Of a stretch of 64,000 nt of DNA, positions 16,168 through 24,587 are shown one piece after another. Positions within the stretch are counted from its first letter, which is position 1; each line of letters opens with the position of its first letter. The translations under genes and the position numbers were made by a program. Source of the stretch: Glacieibacterium arshaanense (GTDB lineage Bacteria > Pseudomonadota > Alphaproteobacteria > Sphingomonadales > Sphingomonadaceae); the NCBI RefSeq assembly GCF_004681125.1, contig NZ_SIHO01000001.1, forward strand, positions 817,149-881,148. Reading direction: 5' to 3'. The notes under the pieces are model-generated. The model was not told the DNA's origin and did not search any database. It was given only the letters and a program-made list of their open reading frames with translations.

Positions 16168-18242
16168 TGGTGCACGGCCTCCCAATCTCCAGAGGCCGTT
16201 ACGTTTTCGACGTGGAATCGAACGGCCTGCTGGATACCGCAACGGTTATCCACTGCGCGGTGATGAAGGATGTCGACACCCTCCAGGTGCACGGCTTTCG
16301 TCCCGATCAGATACCGGCGTTCCTCAAGCTCTATCGGGCCGCAAAGCTCTTGATCGGTTTCAACTGCATCAAGTTCGACTGCGCTCTCATCGAGAAACTT
16401 CACGGCGTTACGGTCCCCCAGGACCGCGTGTTGGACTTGATGAACCTGGGTCGTTTGGTCTTCTCGGACATCAAGTCTTTGGATTTCCCCAAGGCCAAGG
16501 CGTCCAAGGAATACCAATCGAAACTGGCGGCACATGAGGCCGATAGGGCTCACCGTATCGAAATGGGACTTCCGGACATCGGGCCTAGCAGGCTCAAGCC
16601 GGTCCCGTTGTTCCCTGGCCAGTTCGTTGGGCGCCATAGCCTCGAGGCGTGGGGTTACCGGATGGGTGGTGGTCTGAAGGGCGACTACTCGAAGGACATG
16701 AAGGCACTTGGGCTAGACCCCTGGGCCTCATGGAACCCTGAGATGCATGCCTACATGCTCCAGGACGCCGAGGTAACTCACGACCTCTTCAGACACCTCG
16801 AGACCTTCCAGGCATCCCAACAGTCAATCGACCTTGAGATGCGTGTGGCCTGGCTGTGCGCGAAGATCGAGCGGAACGGATGGCCCCTCGACGTGAGGGC
16901 TGCCGAGCAGCTCTACATGACCCTGGTGGCCGAACGGGAATCCCTTCGGACCCAGCTGGTCACGCTGTTCCCGCCCTGGCGTACGCGCCTTCCGGACTTC
17001 ATTCCGAAACGACCTAACAGGACCCTCGGGTATCTGGCCGGCGTTCCGGTTGAGCGTTGGAAAACTCACGAGTTCAATCCGGCATCTAGAGATCACATCG
17101 CGGACCGATTGATCGAAAAGTACGGATGGAAACCGACAGAGTTCAACGAAGCCAAAAAGGACGCGGACGGCAACACGGTTACTGTCGGAAAGCCAGTAAT
17201 CGACGACAAGGTCCTCAAGAAACTGCCGTACCCGGAAGCCCAACAGCTTGCCCGGTTCTTCATGTTGCAAAAACGTATTGGCCAGTTGGGCGAAGGTGCT
17301 CAGGCTTGGCTGAAAGTTGTTAGAGAGGGAAAGATACATGCAAGTTACACAACAAATGGCGCTGTCACGGGCCGCGCGACTCATTCCTACCCAAACATCG
17401 CCCAAGTACCGAGTTTATCAGCGGAATTCGGACGGGACTGTCGAGCTCTTTTCAACGTCCCACGTGGCTGGAAACAGCTAGGAGTTGACCAGGCCGGACT
17501 AGAACTCCGCTGCCTGGCCAGCTTTATGGTCGCCTTCGACGGCGGCGCATACATCGATATCGTCCTCAATGGAGACATCCACTGGGAAAACGCCAAGGCA
17601 CTGTTCGGCCTTCCGGAGGATACGGTCAGAGATGACAACAATCCGGATCACGTTCGGTACCGCGGCGTCGCGAAGACCTTCATTTACGCGTTTCTCTACG
17701 GTGCCGGCGATGCCAAACTTGGCTCAATCGTCAAGAAAGGCGCTGCAGAGGGTAAGAAGCTCCGTGCACGGTTCCTCAAGAAGTTCCCTGCGCTCGAGCG
17801 TCTCATCAACTACGTCAAGAATGCCGCGAAGAAGGGCTGGCTGAAAGGCCTCGACGGCCGGAAGCTCCCCATTCGGTCACCACATGCCGCCTTGAACACG
17901 CTCCTGCAGTCCGCAGGCGCATTGATTTGCAAGCAGTGGATTGTCGACTCTGAGGATGCCCTCAAGGCCGCCGGGCTACGTCATGGCTGGGATGGTGATT
18001 TTGTGATCCTTGGATGGATTCACGATGAGCTCCAGATCGCAGTCCGTGATGTCGACGGTTTAGTCGCGAAGGTGGCCGAAATCGTCATTGGCGTTGCTCG
18101 AGACGTGGGCCGGCACTTTCCAAGCTGGAAGTGTCCTACCGACGGTTCGGCCTCTCCGATGCCCAAAAAGCAAAACAAAGACGACCCTGACGAAGTCCTA
18201 GGACCCATCGTCGGCGGCGCCAACTGGGCCGCGTGTCACTGA
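16164..18242 (+). CDS. DNA polymerase (T7 gp5-like, family A with 3'-5' exonuclease)
   Basis: 692 aa (T7 gp5 is 704). N-terminal exonuclease motif FDVESNGLLDTATVIHC. Palm motif A GVDQAGLELRCLASFM (Asp442), fingers motif KTFIYAFLYGAGDAKLG, and motif C IHDELQIAVR (Asp621, Glu622). It ends in a histidine (WAACH), as T7 gp5 does. It replicates phage DNA, probably with host thioredoxin, although I did not check the binding loop. The start overlaps the preceding gene (two ATGs, 16164 or 16167). Confidence 0.97.
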   Translation: MMVHGLPISRGRYVFDVESNGLLDTATVIHCAVMKDVDTLQVHGFRPDQIPAFLKLYRAAKLLIGFNCIKFDCALIEKLHGVTVPQDRVLDLMNLGRLVFSDIKSLDFPKAKASKEYQSKLAAHEADRAHRIEMGLPDIGPSRLKPVPLFPGQFVGRHSLEAWGYRMGGGLKGDYSKDMKALGLDPWASWNPEMHAYMLQDAEVTHDLFRHLETFQASQQSIDLEMRVAWLCAKIERNGWPLDVRAAEQLYMTLVAERESLRTQLVTLFPPWRTRLPDFIPKRPNRTLGYLAGVPVERWKTHEFNPASRDHIADRLIEKYGWKPTEFNEAKKDADGNTVTVGKPVIDDKVLKKLPYPEAQQLARFFMLQKRIGQLGEGAQAWLKVVREGKIHASYTTNGAVTGRATHSYPNIAQVPSLSAEFGRDCRALFNVPRGWKQLGVDQAGLELRCLASFMVAFDGGAYIDIVLNGDIHWENAKALFGLPEDTVRDDNNPDHVRYRGVAKTFIYAFLYGAGDAKLGSIVKKGAAEGKKLRARFLKKFPALERLINYVKNAAKKGWLKGLDGRKLPIRSPHAALNTLLQSAGALICKQWIVDSEDALKAAGLRHGWDGDFVILGWIHDELQIAVRDVDGLVAKVAEIVIGVARDVGRHFPSWKCPTDGSASPMPKKQNKDDPDEVLGPIVGGANWAACH

Positions 18243-18484
18243 TGCGCCTCTCAGAACCCCCTGAACCGCATGCCTACCGGACTGAAGTGCTTCCAGTGCT
18301 CGAAAGGGCCTGGAAGTCACCCTTCACCACCCGTTCGGAATTTGCGCGAACTGAAGCTGACCTGGTGGCCCTTGCGGCGAACCAGCGGCTCATCACGACC
18401 CAACTGAACCCCACGACCTGGGGGCAAACCTGGCGAATTACCGCCCGGGGCCTCCGGTTACTCGAGAAAGCCCTCAAAACCTAA
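18242..18484 (+). CDS. Small winged-helix-like hypothetical protein
   Basis: 80 aa from ATG 18242, which overlaps the polymerase stop (ATGA). The sequence SEFARTEADLVALAANQRLITTQ... GQTWRITARGLRLLEKAL resembles a winged helix with a final recognition-like helix. Translational coupling with the polymerase is likely. Function unknown. Confidence 0.65.
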   Translation: MRLSEPPEPHAYRTEVLPVLERAWKSPFTTRSEFARTEADLVALAANQRLITTQLNPTTWGQTWRITARGLRLLEKALKT

Positions 18485-18494
18485 GGAACACCTC

Positions 18495-19280
18495 ATGGAA
18501 AACCTCCTCGATAACATCATCGCCATGTCTGCCAACATGGAAACCCTCAAGGCCCGAAACGCAGACCTAACGCAGACAGTCGCCTCATTGACCGCTGAGA
18601 AACGCCGATACGAGACGATTGTCGTCAGCCAGGCGGACTACATCGCGGCCCTGACGCAGGCCGTTGAGGCCTTTATGGACGAACGTGAAGACCACCTGGG
18701 CCTCATCGAAGCCATGGTGAACTCGAACGGCGACCGCGACGAACTCGAGGCGGTGGAAATGGAAGCCGCTGGTCTCCTCCAGGCCTGCGAGACCTTCATG
18801 GACGAACGTTATGCCGCCAAGTGCACCATCGATACCCTGCAGGTGAACGTGCAGCTCATGACGGACGCCCTGGACTATTCCAAGAAGTCCCGCACGATTC
18901 TCCTCACGGACTATTCGGCCCTCGAGGCTCGCCTGTTGTTCCATGAGGAACTGCGGGAAGCCGCAGCGGCTGCCGGTGTGGTCATGCAGTGCGTTGGTGA
19001 TGGCCTTTGGGACATCTACACGCCGGACTACAGCACCTCAGAGGTCGACAAGGAGATCAACGCCGAACTCCGCAGGGTCATCGAGAGCCTGAACGAAGAC
19101 GTCAAGGTCATGTTGGACCGTGAGGCAGCTGCGGTTGCCAAATGCTCCGAGCATTACAAGGCTCGTATGGACCTGCAGGAACAGCTGGATGTCGCAAACG
19201 GCACCATCTTCGACCTGAAGGCCGTTTCGTCACGTCCGGCGTTCAGCCTTGCCGGCTATCGGTTCGGTGGCGGCTTCTGA
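18495..19280 (+). CDS. Coiled-coil hypothetical protein
   Basis: 261 aa, acidic. Long helices suggest coiled coils at about 12-45 (MSANMETLKARNADLTQTV) and about 185-235. Two similar blocks, VEAFMDEREDHLGLIEAM and CETFMDERYAAKCTIDTL, point to an internal duplication. The end (RPAFSLAGYRFGGGF) is hydrophobic and glycine-rich. No family recognised. Its stop overlaps the next start. Confidence 0.65.
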   Translation: MENLLDNIIAMSANMETLKARNADLTQTVASLTAEKRRYETIVVSQADYIAALTQAVEAFMDEREDHLGLIEAMVNSNGDRDELEAVEMEAAGLLQACETFMDERYAAKCTIDTLQVNVQLMTDALDYSKKSRTILLTDYSALEARLLFHEELREAAAAAGVVMQCVGDGLWDIYTPDYSTSEVDKEINAELRRVIESLNEDVKVMLDREAAAVAKCSEHYKARMDLQEQLDVANGTIFDLKAVSSRPAFSLAGYRFGGGF

Positions 19281-19519
19281 TGTTCGCCAATCTCCGTACC
19301 CTCATCAAGGACGTCCTCACAGCCCGTGACGGCGTCACTTATGCACCTGCCCGTGTCTACTGGATGCTCGCAGCCCTGCAGTTCCTGATGCTCTCCGCCT
19401 GGTCCGTATTGATCCAAAAGTCGACCTTCGATCCCGTTGCGTACGGGACGGGGGCCGGTCTGATCATTGCGGCCGGCGGGGTTGGCGTCTGGATCACCCG
19501 CAAATCTGACGAAGGCTAA
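19280..19519 (+). CDS. Small two-helix membrane protein (holin candidate)
   Basis: 79 aa from ATG 19280, overlapping the previous stop. The N-terminus is amphipathic (FANLRTLIKDVLTARDG), followed by two membrane segments (VYWMLAALQFLMLSAWSVLI and AYGTGAGLIIAAGGVGVWI) and a charged tail. It lies just ahead of the spanin genes, which favours a holin role. The longer frame from 19142 overlaps the coiled-coil gene and is rejected. Confidence 0.65.
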   Translation: MFANLRTLIKDVLTARDGVTYAPARVYWMLAALQFLMLSAWSVLIQKSTFDPVAYGTGAGLIIAAGGVGVWITRKSDEG

Positions 19520-19581
19520 CGGCGTCCCGCCTGAAAGGCCTCATCGCCCAACGGTCCGTCTGGACCTCAAAGGAAACCCAA

Positions 19582-20004
19582 ATGCTCTCAATACTCAACC
19601 TGCTGACCCCTAAGGTCGGCGGGGCCCTTCTGGCTGCCTTGGTGGTCATGATGGCCTTTGCAGGCATCCAGACGGCCCGCCTGCACAATACGGCCGATAA
19701 GCTCGAACTGAGCCGCACGGCAACCGACACGCTCGAAATGCGCGTGAAGGCCGATGGGATAACCATCAAGGGCTTCAAGGACGCAATCGCCACCCAGAAC
19801 CTCGCGATCGACAAGATGTCTGCGCAGCGTACCGCGGAGCGCATCGAGTACCAGGCGGGCCTGAAAGCTGCCGAAAAGGTTGCCGCCAGGGCTGAGGTCA
19901 AAGCCTCAAATCTGATGGCCCTTCAGGCGCCGGCGGACACCGATGAAATCGTTCAGTGCCGTGCAGCACGGGACCTACTGATCCAGGAGCTCACCCATGA
20001 GTAA
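19582..20004 (+). CDS. Inner-membrane spanin subunit (Rz-like)
   Basis: 140 aa. One N-terminal membrane helix (VGGALLAALVVMMAFAGIQTARL), then a long helical periplasmic part with coiled-coil character (LEMRVKADGITIKGF... QRTAERIEYQAGLKAAEKVAARAEV) and a short tail with one cysteine. This is i-spanin architecture; with the lipoprotein at 20212 it would span the periplasm and fuse the membranes at lysis. Confidence 0.75.
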   Translation: MLSILNLLTPKVGGALLAALVVMMAFAGIQTARLHNTADKLELSRTATDTLEMRVKADGITIKGFKDAIATQNLAIDKMSAQRTAERIEYQAGLKAAEKVAARAEVKASNLMALQAPADTDEIVQCRAARDLLIQELTHE

Positions 20005-20215
20005 CGTGGTGAACCTCTGGGACAAGAAGGCCCGCCGACCGGAGCCGTCCAGTCTTCCGCCAAGCCCCATCTGGTACCTCACGATGGACCACCAGGTGCT
20101 CGAGGACTTCCTCAGGGACCAGCTGATCCTCCTGACCGAACTCGACCACTTCCTGCCTGATTGCCCGCCCGTACTTGAGGCGGCCATCTCGAACCTAAGG
20201 AAAGCCCTATCATGA
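19997..20215 (+). CDS. Hypothetical protein between the spanin subunits
   Basis: 72 aa. Overlaps the i-spanin end by 8 bp and the o-spanin start by 4 bp. Proline-rich middle (PEPSSLPPSPIWYL) then helices (DHQVLEDFLRDQLILLTELDHF). The overlaps show it is part of the lysis operon. No family recognised; such an insertion between Rz and Rz1 genes is unusual. Confidence 0.6.
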   Translation: MSNVVNLWDKKARRPEPSSLPPSPIWYLTMDHQVLEDFLRDQLILLTELDHFLPDCPPVLEAAISNLRKALS

Positions 20216-20523
20216 TCAAATATCCCAAGGTCGCCATTCGGCGCATCACAGCCCTGTTTGCCTTCTGGTTTCTGCTCATCCTGACCGCATGCACCACTAC
20301 GGGCATTCCGGCCCAGGAGGCGCCTCCAGTCATCGTGAAGGTTCCGGTCCCGGTTCCCTGCGAGATCGAACAGGTCGCAAAGCCTGTCCGTCCGACGGTT
20401 CCGAAAGGCACCACCGGCATCTTCGATCTGACCAAGACGGCACTCGCTGACCGCAGGGTCCTCGAGGCTGACACAACGCGCCTTAGGGCCGCCAACACAA
20501 CGCCCTGCAAGGAACTGAAGTGA
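20212..20523 (+). CDS. Outer-membrane spanin lipoprotein (Rz1-like)
   Basis: 103 aa. Signal sequence followed by a lipobox (FWFLLILTACTTTG), so the mature protein starts at a lipidated cysteine. A proline/valine-rich segment (PPVIVKVPVPVPCEI) follows, as in Rz1 proteins. Probable partner of the i-spanin at 19582. Confidence 0.75.
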   Translation: MIKYPKVAIRRITALFAFWFLLILTACTTTGIPAQEAPPVIVKVPVPVPCEIEQVAKPVRPTVPKGTTGIFDLTKTALADRRVLEADTTRLRAANTTPCKELK

Positions 20524-20864
20524 TGAAGATCGAACAGTTTCTGGAAGAAAACCCCTGGGCATCTATTCGTGCCGACGGTGTCACCGTGGACCATATGGCA
20601 CTCGGCGAAATTGACGGCATCATTGTGAACGACGGTGAGGTCACTCTCCGCCATGGGAGCGGGTCGTTTGCACACGAGATCGTATATGAACGTTTCAGAG
20701 CAATCCGCGACATCTTGGCCTTTGTTGGAAAGCCCAACACGGGCCGAGCGGGCGCCGCTACGCTCGCAGAGGTGCTGAACGCCAATATCGACTTTGAACC
20801 AATGGACCGTTTGTCTTTCGTCCAGGCGGTGATCAACGCCGTTTCGCCCCCGCAGGCTGCCTAA
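20523..20864 (+). CDS. Hypothetical phage protein
   Basis: 113 aa from ATG 20523, overlapping the spanin stop. Mixed alpha/beta, acidic (MKIEQFLEENPWASIRADG, FRAIRDILAFVGKPNTGRAG). No family recognised. Part of a chain of overlapping genes from 18242 to 20962. Confidence 0.6.
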   Translation: MKIEQFLEENPWASIRADGVTVDHMALGEIDGIIVNDGEVTLRHGSGSFAHEIVYERFRAIRDILAFVGKPNTGRAGAATLAEVLNANIDFEPMDRLSFVQAVINAVSPPQAA

Positions 20865-20962
20865 TGGCCCCCGTGACCAGTCCGGCCGCGGTGGTCCTCT
20901 GGTCCATCGTCCTAGGCGTCGCCTTCTACAACCTAGCGAAGTTCATCAAGTACCGCTGGTAG
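20864..20962 (+). CDS. Membrane micro-protein of 32 aa
   Basis: ATG 20864 lies within the stop of the previous gene (TAATG). One hydrophobic helix (VVLWSIVLGVAFYNLAKF) and a basic end (IKYRW). Start-stop overlap with its neighbour argues that it is translated. Function unknown; could be a lysis regulator. Confidence 0.5.
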   Translation: MAPVTSPAAVVLWSIVLGVAFYNLAKFIKYRW

Positions 20963-20979
20963 CTCAAGGAAACCATCAA

Positions 20980-21318
20980 ATGACATCAACTAACACGCCG
21001 AACTTCGGGTTCGGTCAGGCACTCCTGTGGCTCCAATCGGGCCGTCCTGTCACTCGGACCGGATGGAACGGGAAGGGCATGTGGCTCGAGCTGCAGACAC
21101 CTGACCTCTACTCGAAGATGACGAAACCGTACGTCTACCTCTGCACACCAAACGGCTCCCTGGAACATCGTGTCCCCTGGGCCCCGAGCCAGACGGACCT
21201 CCTGGAACGCGACTGGATGCTTGCTGACCTCATGTGGTCGGACAGTGTCGAGTGCGTCGAGGTCTACAGCCTCCCATCCCCTACAGCCGTCGGCGCCCAG
21301 CTCGACTGTCAATTCTAA
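20980..21318 (+). CDS. Tad2-like protein (DUF2829), anti-Thoeris signal sponge
   Basis: 112 aa. Carries the DUF2829 signature in order: FGQALLWLQSGRPVTRTGWN, GKGMWLELQTPD, SKMTKPYVYL and VPWAPSQTDLLERDWM. Known family role: Tad2 tetramers bind and sequester the cyclic ADP-ribose isomer made by Thoeris ThsB, and some homologues also bind CBASS-type nucleotides. The phage therefore probably blocks a nucleotide-signalled defence. Start ATG 20980 after AAGGAAACCATCAA. Ligand choice here is unknown. Confidence 0.85.
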   Translation: MTSTNTPNFGFGQALLWLQSGRPVTRTGWNGKGMWLELQTPDLYSKMTKPYVYLCTPNGSLEHRVPWAPSQTDLLERDWMLADLMWSDSVECVEVYSLPSPTAVGAQLDCQF

Positions 21319-21330
21319 GGAACCAACAAC

Positions 21331-22140
21331 ATGGCTACTCAACTACTGATCGATGCCGATTTCAGCTTGTACCGCGATTGCTCGGTGGTTGAGCGTGAGG
21401 CAGTTTTTACCAACGAAGCCGGGCATAGCATTCACGTGCTGAACTCATCCGAAGAGGAGGCCCTGGAAGTCTTCATTCGCACCATTAAGAAGCTCGAAAA
21501 AACACTCGGCACTGATGACACCGTTTTGGTTTTCAGCGGTGCCGAGAACTTCCGGAAAGATGTTTGGTCTGGCTACAAAGCGAACCGCAAGGCAACCCGC
21601 AAGCCGCTCTGCTACTGGTCAATCATCGATCGCCTCAAGGCCGAAGGCACCTACAAGGTCGTCGAGGAAACCTGCCTGGAAGGCGACGACTACATCGGTA
21701 TCCTGGCCACCCGCACGTCACCTGTCGACCGTATCATCGTGTCGGACGACAAGGACATGCAGACCCTTCCGAACGTCAAAATCTGGCGCATGGATGGTAT
21801 GGTCCATACGACTGAGGAATCTGCTGATGCCTTCTGGCTCTTGCAGACCCTCATGGGCGATACGACGGACGGTTATAAGGGCTGCCCGGGCCTTGGGCCG
21901 GTGTTGGCCCAGCGGGTTCTCGATAAGGCCGGCGATCCCTGGGGTAACGTCTTGCAGGCTTATCACGATGGCTGCCGGAAGAACCCCAAGGCACTCGAGG
22001 ACGGTCAGACATCTGACGACCTGGCGCTCCTCAACGCTCGCCTGGCACGCATCCTCAGGCACACCGACTGGGACAGCAAGAACCGCAAGCCAATCCTCTG
22101 GACCCCTCCGGAACTGGCGGTGACCAATGTCCCTGGCTGA
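21331..22140 (+). CDS. 5'-3' exonuclease (T7 gp6-like, FEN family)
   Basis: 269 aa. Metal-binding acidic residues are in LLIDADFSLYRDC, EGDDYIGI and SDDKDMQTLP; the basic arch motif is FRKDVWSGYKANRK and the helix-hairpin-helix-like region is TTDGYKGCPGLGPVLA. In T7 this enzyme removes RNA primers and degrades host DNA for nucleotides. It follows the Tad2-like gene and overlaps the next small gene. Confidence 0.93.
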   Translation: MATQLLIDADFSLYRDCSVVEREAVFTNEAGHSIHVLNSSEEEALEVFIRTIKKLEKTLGTDDTVLVFSGAENFRKDVWSGYKANRKATRKPLCYWSIIDRLKAEGTYKVVEETCLEGDDYIGILATRTSPVDRIIVSDDKDMQTLPNVKIWRMDGMVHTTEESADAFWLLQTLMGDTTDGYKGCPGLGPVLAQRVLDKAGDPWGNVLQAYHDGCRKNPKALEDGQTSDDLALLNARLARILRHTDWDSKNRKPILWTPPELAVTNVPG

Positions 22141-22333
22141 CAAGCTCCGTGAGGAAGCTCGAGGCCTTCGCCACATGGCCGTAGGGGCACTCGAAGATGG
22201 CCGCCTGGTCTATCAGCTCAACGGTCAATCGGTGGTCGCAACGGCCATCGAGCCAATGGACCTAATCGACGACGCAATGGCCCTAGAGGCGTACGCAATC
22301 AAACTGGAGACGCATTATGACCCACGTGCTTAA
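22127..22333 (+). CDS. Hypothetical small phage protein
   Basis: 68 aa. Overlaps the exonuclease end by 14 bp and the next gene by 17 bp. Contains LADKLREEARGLRHMAVGAL and DLIDDAMALEAYAIKLE, both helical. No family recognised. Confidence 0.55.
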   Translation: MSLADKLREEARGLRHMAVGALEDGRLVYQLNGQSVVATAIEPMDLIDDAMALEAYAIKLETHYDPRA

Positions 22334-22580
22334 CAACAAGTCCTTCAAAGCCCTTGTCGACGCCCTGTGTGAACCAAAGGACGCTCTGGAACCGCACGTT
22401 CCCATGACGTTCGACATTGAGGCCTGTGAGGGCTTCGACGACACCACAGTCAGCCAGATGGACCCTGACGTCTTTTCGATCATCCAGGAAGACGAAGACG
22501 GTCAGCTGCACGACATCGAGCTATCCCGCGCCATGGCCGAAACGGTCATCAAGCGCCTCACAACCCTTCTGGCAGCCTAA
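22317..22580 (+). CDS. Hypothetical acidic small phage protein
   Basis: 87 aa, strongly acidic (DTTVSQMDPDVFSIIQEDED). Overlaps the preceding gene, so probably translationally coupled. Size and charge would suit a DNA-mimic inhibitor, but nothing specific supports that. Confidence 0.55.
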   Translation: MTHVLNNKSFKALVDALCEPKDALEPHVPMTFDIEACEGFDDTTVSQMDPDVFSIIQEDEDGQLHDIELSRAMAETVIKRLTTLLAA

Positions 22581-22590
22581 AGGAGCCTCC

Positions 22591-23088
22591 ATGGATACAC
22601 CCTCAGAATACTCCAGAGACGCAAGCCCTTTCGGCTTCAAGTTCAATCCCGACACCGCTCCAGGTGGTAAGGACCATCGGGAAACCTATGCGGTCGAAGC
22701 GTCCGACACGAACCCCAAGGACCTGGCCGGCCGAATGAAGCCTGCAACGTTCTCTGTGGTGCCTGTCGCCCCGATGTTTCAGATCGGCAAGGTGATGTCC
22801 CTGGGCGCCGCAAAGTACGGTGCGTTCAACTATCGGGACAAACCGATCTCCGAAAGTGTCTACCTGGACGCCTTCATGCGCCACATGGCCGCGGTGATCG
22901 ATGGGCAAGATGTCGACCCCGAGTCCGGTCAGTCACATGTCGCCCATATGGCTGCCGGCTGCATCATCCTGTTGGACGCTATGAACGTCGGGACCCTCAT
23001 TCGCGACCTGCCACGCAACGGCATGAGCGAGAAGGTCCTGTTGGGCATGGCGGTACCAGGGACGCAGGTTGGCGTGATCAATACGTAA
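22591..23088 (+). CDS. dATP/dGTP diphosphohydrolase-domain protein
   Basis: 165 aa from ATG 22591 (AAAGGAGCCTCC upstream). The core KPATFSVVPVAPMFQIGKVM, GAAKYGAFNYRDKPI and SHVAHMAAGCIILLDAMN has the all-alpha layout of the phage dATP/dGTP diphosphohydrolase N-terminal domain (MazG-related). It would hydrolyse dNTPs and shift the nucleotide pool during replication. Last gene of the middle operon, 12 bp before a terminator. There are no signs of a 2-aminoadenine (Z) pathway, since PurZ is absent. Confidence 0.8.
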   Translation: MDTPSEYSRDASPFGFKFNPDTAPGGKDHRETYAVEASDTNPKDLAGRMKPATFSVVPVAPMFQIGKVMSLGAAKYGAFNYRDKPISESVYLDAFMRHMAAVIDGQDVDPESGQSHVAHMAAGCIILLDAMNVGTLIRDLPRNGMSEKVLLGMAVPGTQVGVINT

Positions 23089-23100
23089 TGAAATCGATGA

Positions 23101-23140
23101 AATACCCCCAAGGCCTTCGTGGTCCTGGGGGTATTTTTTC
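23101..23140 (+). terminator. Middle-operon terminator
   Basis: AATACCCCCAAGGCC-TTCG-TGGTCCTGGGGGTATT followed by TTTTC: a long stem with a stable UUCG loop. It ends the rightward operon and forms the left wall of the cargo pocket. Confidence 0.92.
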
Positions 23141-23213
23141 GGTTTCGGAATGACTGGCAGGATTATCGGCTCTAGAAGGGTCCTTAGGGGCATTATTCTT
23201 CCAGGGGGCCTAT

Positions 23214-23927
23214 ATGAGCACTGAGGTGCGTGGCGGGATCAAATCGGTCGCCTGGATGGCTGGCCGGATACTTCTGGTCACTATTGGCTGGTTGACGCTC
23301 ATGGCGGCTTATTTCTCGGTAAGTGGCCTTTTGCAGCAAGCTGCGACGCCTCCCTATATGTCTGCCAAGATATTTGGGGCTAACATGTGGGACCGCGGCT
23401 ATTTTTATACTGAAGGGTCTTTTAATAATGACAGTGCGATAAGCGACGGTGATCAGCTGCCTCCCCAAACAATCCGCATCGTCTGTGTGCAGTTAGAAAT
23501 GGTCTGCACCCTCGCTACAGCTGAGGTCTCTGACAACTTCTTGAGTCTAGATATGACGCGGTATGATATAACGACCTGGGACGATAAGCAGATTACCGTT
23601 GTCGACACCACACCGTTATGCGTCACTCAGACAATGATTATCGATAGGGCCGCAGAGACCTTCACGATGATCGTCAGGAGGAAGTCGAACTTACCGGACG
23701 TGAGTGCAAGCGGGGCCCCTAACCGGTGCTCAAACATCATAGATAAGAATATCTCCATAGTGGACGGGATGGACGTCTACGAGCGCCTTAGGGCCCGCTT
23801 CGACCAAAAGTACGGCCTGTACCTTCACGCCGCGCTGTTCCTGATGAACGCACTGTACTTTGGCGCCATATGGCTCTGGTGGCGCCGGCGGAGAGCCGCT
23901 CAGGGCGCCTTTAAATCCAATATTTAA
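23214..23927 (+). CDS. Unknown two-helix membrane protein, cargo pocket gene 1
   Basis: 237 aa. N-terminal membrane helix (GRILLVTIGWLTLMAAYFSVSGLL), a beta-rich domain of about 150 residues with four cysteines (RIVCVQLEMVCTL, TTPLCVTQ, NRCSNII), then a second membrane helix near the C-terminus (LYLHAALFLMNALYFGAIWLW) and a basic tail (WRRRRAAQ). The cysteine-bearing domain would face the periplasm. Base composition is more AT-rich than neighbours. No family recognised. Followed 13 bp later by gene 2. Confidence 0.6.
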   Translation: MSTEVRGGIKSVAWMAGRILLVTIGWLTLMAAYFSVSGLLQQAATPPYMSAKIFGANMWDRGYFYTEGSFNNDSAISDGDQLPPQTIRIVCVQLEMVCTLATAEVSDNFLSLDMTRYDITTWDDKQITVVDTTPLCVTQTMIIDRAAETFTMIVRRKSNLPDVSASGAPNRCSNIIDKNISIVDGMDVYERLRARFDQKYGLYLHAALFLMNALYFGAIWLWWRRRRAAQGAFKSNI

Positions 23928-23940
23928 CTCGAGGGACCAG

Positions 23941-24561
23941 ATGGCTACCAATCCGACAACTCAAGGACCTGTGGCCCCGCAGCCGGTGGTCATAAAGGTC
24001 GAAGGGTCTGGGGGCGGCCCGTGGCCCATCCTGTTACTCTCCGTCGTTGTGGCGATCGTTGTGCCTATATCGGTCGGAAAGATGAACCAGGATGCAAGTC
24101 ATGAAGGTATCGATAAGGACTACGTTGGCCTTGCAGTAAACATCTTGAACGCAAAAGGCTCTCCGCCTGAAAGTAGACAATGGGCGCTGAATGTCCTGAA
24201 CAAACTGTCTCCGGTACCATTCACGCGTGAAGGCGTGCAGGACCTGAAGGCTGGAAATCCATTGTATAGCACTGTCTCAGGCGCCGTAGCCGAACCGCTA
24301 TATGGCCCAACACACCCATTCATTAAAAAGGGCGCCGAACCGGTTCAGCCATGTAAATCCGTCCCATTACCTCCTGGAAAGACAATCAATGACGATCAAA
24401 TTCTAGATTTTGCCGTGCGCCTATCGGAGGCGTATGAAGAGTGCGCCTTAAAACAAAGCTACGCTGTACAGATGATCGACATCCTTCAGCATACGAATAA
24501 AACACCACAAGCCATTCATGAGAAAACGCCCAAGATGCACGTCCTAGAGGTTAAGCCCTGA
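23941..24561 (+). CDS. Unknown single-helix membrane protein, cargo pocket gene 2
   Basis: 206 aa from ATG 23941 (GAGGGACCAG upstream). A cytosolic proline-rich start (TQGPVAPQPVVIKVEGSGGG) leads into one membrane helix (WPILLLSVVVAIVVPISVG) and a soluble domain of about 150 residues, mostly helical, with two cysteines (QPCKSVPLPPG, EECALKQ). Paired with gene 1, convergent with the methyltransferase unit 26 bp away. Possible lysogenic conversion or exclusion function; not known. Confidence 0.55.
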   Translation: MATNPTTQGPVAPQPVVIKVEGSGGGPWPILLLSVVVAIVVPISVGKMNQDASHEGIDKDYVGLAVNILNAKGSPPESRQWALNVLNKLSPVPFTREGVQDLKAGNPLYSTVSGAVAEPLYGPTHPFIKKGAEPVQPCKSVPLPPGKTINDDQILDFAVRLSEAYEECALKQSYAVQMIDILQHTNKTPQAIHEKTPKMHVLEVKP

Positions 24562-24587
24562 CCTTCAAAGCCAAAGAGCCGGCGCCG

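Noticed and set aside
22591-23088. 2-aminoadenine (Z) genome pathway
   Set aside because: A dATP/dGTP diphosphohydrolase-type domain alone is not enough; no PurZ gene, and the DNA polymerase is plain T7-type.
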